Positions 60,543 through 64,000 of a stretch of 64,000 bases of DNA are shown here, piece by piece. This DNA is from Bacteroidota bacterium (GTDB lineage Bacteria > Bacteroidota > Bacteroidia > Bacteroidales > Bacteroidaceae). How positions within the stretch are numbered: position 1 is the first letter of the stretch; the number at the start of each line of letters is the position of its first letter. Position numbers and translations under genes: made by a program. The stretch is taken from contig JAFABG010000015.1 in NCBI GenBank assembly GCA_023426145.1, forward strand, positions 9,787 to 73,786. Reading direction: 5' to 3'. The notes under the pieces are model-generated. The model searched no databases and had not been told where the DNA came from. It worked only from the letters and a program-made list of their open reading frames with translations.

Positions 60543-63050
60543 TTATATGAACAAGTTTATGTTGGCATTATCCGCCCGCTCCATATAGGTTGCTACTCCT
60601 CCTATAGTTACTTCGTCTAAGAGCTCTTCCTCTTTCACTCCCATAACATTCATCGACATTTGGCAAGCAATAAATTCTACGCCGTTTTCTAAAGCTTCTT
60701 GTCGTAATGATTCTAGAGATTCAATGCCTTTCTGGTTCATGATATATCGCATCATCTTTCCACCTATTCCTCCCATACTCATTTTAGAGAGCTTCAGTTT
60801 TTTCGAGCTTGAAGGTAACATCATGCTGAACATTTTTCCGAAGATATCTTTTTCAACGTTTGGCTTATTGATCTTTTTGATTACATTCAGCCCCCAGAAC
60901 GTGAAAAAAATGGTCACTTTCTGTCCTGTTGCTGCGGCACCATTCGCTAGTACAAAGGTAGCTAGTGCTTTGTCTAGATCATCGCTAAACATAATAAATG
61001 TTTTTGCTTTTCCATCACAAGTAGTAACGAGATTGCACGATTTCGGCTCACCCCTTTCTATGGTGACCACGAACTTGCCTTGTCCTGCTTCTTTCGAAAT
61101 CAGTCTATTCCCTGTAGAATTACACCAAGCACCAGCATCACGAGGAAAGCCTGGATCGGTTGAAGTAATTTCTACACGTTGTCCTGGGAACATCGAATCC
61201 ATTGTTTTCTTCATCTTTAGAATGGGGCCAGGGCATTGAAGTCCGCAGGCATCAATTTTTAGTGTTTCTGCAGGTCTATCTGAATCAACTGGCCTTTCAT
61301 ACTTGATTGTTATTGGCTGCTTTTGGCAGTCAGGGCGATTTTTGCATTCACCTTTCTCCTGAGGTTTCATAGTCTCTTCGCTACTATTTTCTTCTCTCAG
61401 TATGATTGGAGCGGTAGCAGCACGATAAGTTTTTAATCCTCCAGAAAGATTTCGTACATTCTCGAAGCCATGTTGAACAAGAATTCTGTAGGCTAGATAG
61501 CCTCTTAATCCGACAGCGCAGAATACATATATCATCTTGTCTTTCGGTAATTCGTCTATTCGATCACGTAGTTCATCTAGTGGAATATTTACTGCATTTG
61601 GTAGTGTATGGAGTGAGAACTCATCGGGGGTACGTACATCCAATAAAAAAATGTTTTCCATTTCGATGTCTCTCAATTGTCTCCAGTATACAGGTTTCAT
61701 TTTTCCAGTAATGATATTCTCAGCTACATACCCTGCAACGGCTACAGGATCTTTTGCAGATGAGAATGGAGGCGCATAGGCTTGCTCCACTTTGATTAGA
61801 TCGTAGATAGTGCCTTCGCGTTTAAGTACTAGTGCTATTTCGTCAATACGCTTGTCCACTCCGTTATAACCAACAATTTGTCCACCATACAGTTTGCCTG
61901 TTTGGGGGTCGAACGTGATTTTAATGCTCATAGGCAAAGCGTCAGGATAATATCCTGCATGCGAAGCGGGGTGTATAGTTGATGACCTATAATTAATCGA
62001 TTCTTGTCGCAAGCGTTTGCCTGGGACTCCTGTTGAGGCAACAGTCATATCGAAGACTTTCGCTATTGATGTTCCTATCGAACCTTCATACGCTATTTGA
62101 GCTCCCAATATATTATCTGCAACAATTCGTCCTTGTCGGTTGGCTGGTCCAGCCAAGTAATTAAGCCAAGGCTTTCCAGTGATAGGGTGTCGAAATTCGA
62201 TAGCATCCCCAATAGCGTAAATTGAGTCGTCAGAAGTCTGTAGGAAATCGTTAACTGCTATACCACCAGCTTCTCCTATATTCAGTTCAGCTGATCGGGC
62301 TAGTGTTGTCTCAGGGCGTACACCGATAGACAGAATAACAATGTCAGCACTGATGGATTGCCCATTTTTGAAAATTACTTTTAAACCTTTTCCATCTCTC
62401 TCGAATGAGGCCACAGCTTTTTCAAGATACAGATTTATGCCTTTATCTATTAGATGTTGGTGCACAAGAGTAGCCATGGAAAAATCGATAGGAGTCATCA
62501 CTTGATTGCTCATCTCCACAATCGAGACTTTAGCTCCTTTAGCATGAAGGTTTTCTGCCATTTCCAGGCCTATGAATCCGGCTCCAATTACAATGGCTTT
62601 TCGTGGTGTATGTTGATCTATATATTCTTTGATAGAGTCTGTGTCAGTTACATTTCTAAGCGTAAAGATGCCACTTAAATCAATTCCAGGCAAAGCCGGA
62701 CGAACGGGAGTAGCTCCTGTTGATATGAGCAATTTGTCGTAACTTTCTTCGTAGGTATCTTCACTGTTTTGCCTCACGGTTACTGTCTTTTTTTTCCGAT
62801 CAATGAATATTACTTCATTTTCCGTTCGCACATCTACTCGAAATCGTGTTGAAAAGGCTTCAGGTGTTTGCACAAAAAGTTTCTCACGTTCTTGAATTAC
62901 CCCTCCTATATAATATGGAAGCCCACAATTAGCGTATGAGATATACTTTCCTTTCTCTAAAAGGATAATTTCTGCAGTTTCATTTGCACGTCTGATTCGG
63001 GCAGCCGTAGTAGCTCCGCCAGCAACACCTCCAATAATTATTATCTTCAT
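60543..63050 (-). CDS. CoA-disulfide reductase-like flavoprotein fused to rhodanese, TusA and DsrE-like domains
   Basis: An 835-residue four-module protein. The FAD/NAD disulfide oxidoreductase part (about 1-450) begins IIGGVAGGATTAARI and has single active Cys42 in NCGLPYYIGG, as in CoA-disulfide reductases. A rhodanese domain (about 457-545) has its Cys near 511 in FCAVGLRG. A TusA-like domain (about 596-665) has CGLQCPGP, and a DsrE/peroxiredoxin-like domain (about 680-835) has LANGAAATGQKVTIFFTFWG and CQMSMNVMG. The set suggests persulfide or polysulfide handling in the cytoplasm with NAD(P)H. It is monocistronic. Confidence 0.92.
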   Translation of the reverse strand: MKIIIIGGVAGGATTAARIRRANETAEIILLEKGKYISYANCGLPYYIGGVIQEREKLFVQTPEAFSTRFRVDVRTENEVIFIDRKKKTVTVRQNSEDTYEESYDKLLISTGATPVRPALPGIDLSGIFTLRNVTDTDSIKEYIDQHTPRKAIVIGAGFIGLEMAENLHAKGAKVSIVEMSNQVMTPIDFSMATLVHQHLIDKGINLYLEKAVASFERDGKGLKVIFKNGQSISADIVILSIGVRPETTLARSAELNIGEAGGIAVNDFLQTSDDSIYAIGDAIEFRHPITGKPWLNYLAGPANRQGRIVADNILGAQIAYEGSIGTSIAKVFDMTVASTGVPGKRLRQESINYRSSTIHPASHAGYYPDALPMSIKITFDPQTGKLYGGQIVGYNGVDKRIDEIALVLKREGTIYDLIKVEQAYAPPFSSAKDPVAVAGYVAENIITGKMKPVYWRQLRDIEMENIFLLDVRTPDEFSLHTLPNAVNIPLDELRDRIDELPKDKMIYVFCAVGLRGYLAYRILVQHGFENVRNLSGGLKTYRAATAPIILREENSSEETMKPQEKGECKNRPDCQKQPITIKYERPVDSDRPAETLKIDACGLQCPGPILKMKKTMDSMFPGQRVEITSTDPGFPRDAGAWCNSTGNRLISKEAGQGKFVVTIERGEPKSCNLVTTCDGKAKTFIMFSDDLDKALATFVLANGAAATGQKVTIFFTFWGLNVIKKINKPNVEKDIFGKMFSMMLPSSSKKLKLSKMSMGGIGGKMMRYIMNQKGIESLESLRQEALENGVEFIACQMSMNVMGVKEEELLDEVTIGGVATYMERADNANINLFI

Positions 63051-63650
63051 AATTTTATTTTGTAAATAGTTTCCTATGGAAATAACAATTATTCGACGCT
63101 ATTTGTTTTGTGGTTTCTGAAAAAAAAACTTCTAATTCTTACTTTTATTCTTACTGAGTTGACAATATGTAAATAAATTAAAATTTATCTATTGCTATTA
63201 TTCATGCATATCTTTTTTCTTTTTCATGTTATTAACATTACTAAAAATGACTTTTATTTATTTATAAATTTTGTATCAGTATTCTGAATGTATCTTTTTA
63301 TTGTCTATTTTGTATGATTTTTATTTTTTTGAATTGAATCTAATTTTTGAATGCTTTCTATAAATGAATATCTTAAATATAAATAGGTTATTTTTATAAT
63401 TTGATTTTATGTTAACGATGTGTGGGGATTAAAAACTGTGTATTTGGTTTATAATAGAAGAGAGAGTGATAATTATTGAATCCGTGTTATTAGTCAACAG
63501 CGTAAACTATAACACGAAAATGAATGTGTCCACCATTAGAAATACAGCATATTCATAATGACCTATTCGGGCTAATGTATTAGATTGACTTGTCGATTGT
63601 GTTAGGAGTGGATTCACAATATTGTTTTTCCAAGGCTATTAATTTTTTGC
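63051..63650. other. AT-rich intergenic stretch without genes
   Basis: About 600 bp, very AT-rich, with frequent stops in all frames. I find no ORF beyond about a dozen codons, no tRNA-like fold and no clear terminator. It may include the promoter of the leftward CoA-disulfide reductase-like gene, but no TAnnTTTG with a good -33 box stands out. Confidence 0.6.
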
Positions 63651-63658
63651 TTTATAAT

Positions 63659-63740
63659 TATAGTGTCCCTATTGTTTGCTGATAGTGTCTCCATCCGTTC
63701 GTGATAGTGTCCCTATGTACGCTTGATAGTAACACTATAA
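63659..63740. repeat. Second 22-bp-period array (TAGTGTCCCTAT units)
   Basis: Units start at 63661, 63683, 63705 and 63727, exactly 22 bp apart. The first three share TAGTGTC(C/T)C(T/C)AT followed by a variable stretch ending GA. The fourth, ATAGT-AAC-ACTAT, is a perfect palindrome. Each unit is 12-13 bp of imperfect palindrome plus a variable spacer. It lies in the gene-free end of the window. Confidence 0.8.
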
Positions 63741-63956
63741 TTTATCCTTGCTTTTATCCTTTTTATTTTGAGTAGTTGTGCCTAAAACAATCTGCCTAAA
63801 GCCTCTTTCCCCCTCGCGCCCACGCGTGCGAATATAATAATGTGTCCCCAGTATTTCCCTTTTCACTTGTTTTAAAAAAAGTATCTCCGCATAGAGTTCA
63901 CTTTCAGATCTTTACCTTTACTTTAAAAAGAAGTATTAAAAAAAGTCTGTAATAGT

Positions 63957-63988
63957 TTTGGTTTGTATTTAAAAATCGGGTACTTTTG
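63957..63988 (+). promoter_or_regulatory. Strong promoter at the right window edge
   Basis: TTTG (63957-63960) is followed after exactly 20 bp by TACTTTTG (63981-63988), with A/T-rich upstream tracts resembling an UP element. The sequence after it (CACCCGCTTTCC) is GC-rich, as in stable-RNA leaders, so a tRNA or rRNA operon may lie just outside. That last point is inference. Confidence 0.6.
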
Positions 63989-64000
63989 CACCCGCTTTCC

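Noticed and set aside
63659..63740. Simple tandem (microsatellite-type) repeat
   Set aside because: Only the first about 12 bases of each unit are kept while the rest varies, and the fourth unit is a perfect palindrome of different sequence. Slippage alone would copy the whole unit.
1..64000. Insertion sequences, integrated elements or prophage
   Set aside because: I found no transposase, integrase, relaxase or phage structural gene, and gene content reads as core plus PUL. The 105-bp repeat is the only mobile-like candidate.

Overview
The window looks like chromosomal DNA from a member of the Bacteroidales, most likely the genus Bacteroides. The signs are an AT-rich genome, promoters of the Bacteroides type (TAnnTTTG at -7, with a TTTG-like -33 box 19-21 bp upstream), a SusC/SusD polysaccharide utilisation locus (PUL), BACON and DUF4476/DUF3836/DUF6078-type proteins, an elongated IspG and a Cys-rich PAS histidine kinase. 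I see no integrase, transposase, phage gene, CRISPR array, tRNA or rRNA gene inside the window.

Layout. 1-2.8 kb: the end of an M28 peptidase gene, sufE, then a leftward XRE/DUF2975/CPBP-protease operon with a probable secreted microprotein and an operator-like palindrome on its promoter. 2.8-8.5 kb (leftward): ribF, a HAD phosphatase, a Ca2+-type P-ATPase and an orphan histidine kinase. 8.6-15.5 kb: rubredoxin, a Na/Pi cotransporter, a nucleoside kinase, a small membrane protein and two secreted esterases. 15.6-22.9 kb: a 105-bp foldable inverted-repeat element, aminopeptidase P, then rpoN, a PAP2-like protein, gcvH, purE, ispG and a DUF6078 gene (rightward). 22.9-23.0 kb: an array of GTTTCAT..GAAAC palindromes with an exact 22-bp pitch. 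23.2-28.6 kb: a GNAT acetyltransferase, two oxidoreductases (leftward), and a Zn/Cd-type P-ATPase plus Fur-family regulator with a candidate operator.

28.7-41.3 kb is a leftward PUL: membrane-spanning LuxR-type regulator, SusC, SusD, a lipoprotein with two tandem lectin-like domains, a BACON-GH16 glucanase and a GH3 glucosidase. The set resembles known beta-glucan (laminarin / mixed-linkage glucan) loci: GH16 would cut the polymer at the surface, SusCD and the binding protein would capture and import oligosaccharides, GH3 would release glucose. 41.5-46.8 kb: a CvfB-like S1 protein, DUF4476 and His/Tyr/Arg-rich secreted proteins, an AsmA-like/GT51 fusion and a DUF3836 protein. 46.8-53.7 kb: msrAB and a five-gene MacAB-TolC-like efflux operon. 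53.8-60.4 kb: ROK glucokinase, rplS, and a three-gene operon encoding the two halves of a 5'-nucleotidase as separate proteins followed by a NagZ/beta-lactamase-like fusion. 60.5-63.05 kb: a four-module CoA-disulfide reductase/rhodanese/TusA/DsrE-like fusion. The last 950 bp hold no gene but carry a second 22-bp-pitch array and end in a strong promoter whose gene is outside the window.

The least-explained signals are non-coding: two unrelated palindromic arrays with the same 22-bp pitch, the 105-bp structured repeat-like element beside aminopeptidase P, regularly spaced TACG motifs in front of susC, and a perfect 13-bp stem that buries the msrAB start codon. All family assignments come from reading motifs in the translated sequence; no database search was run.
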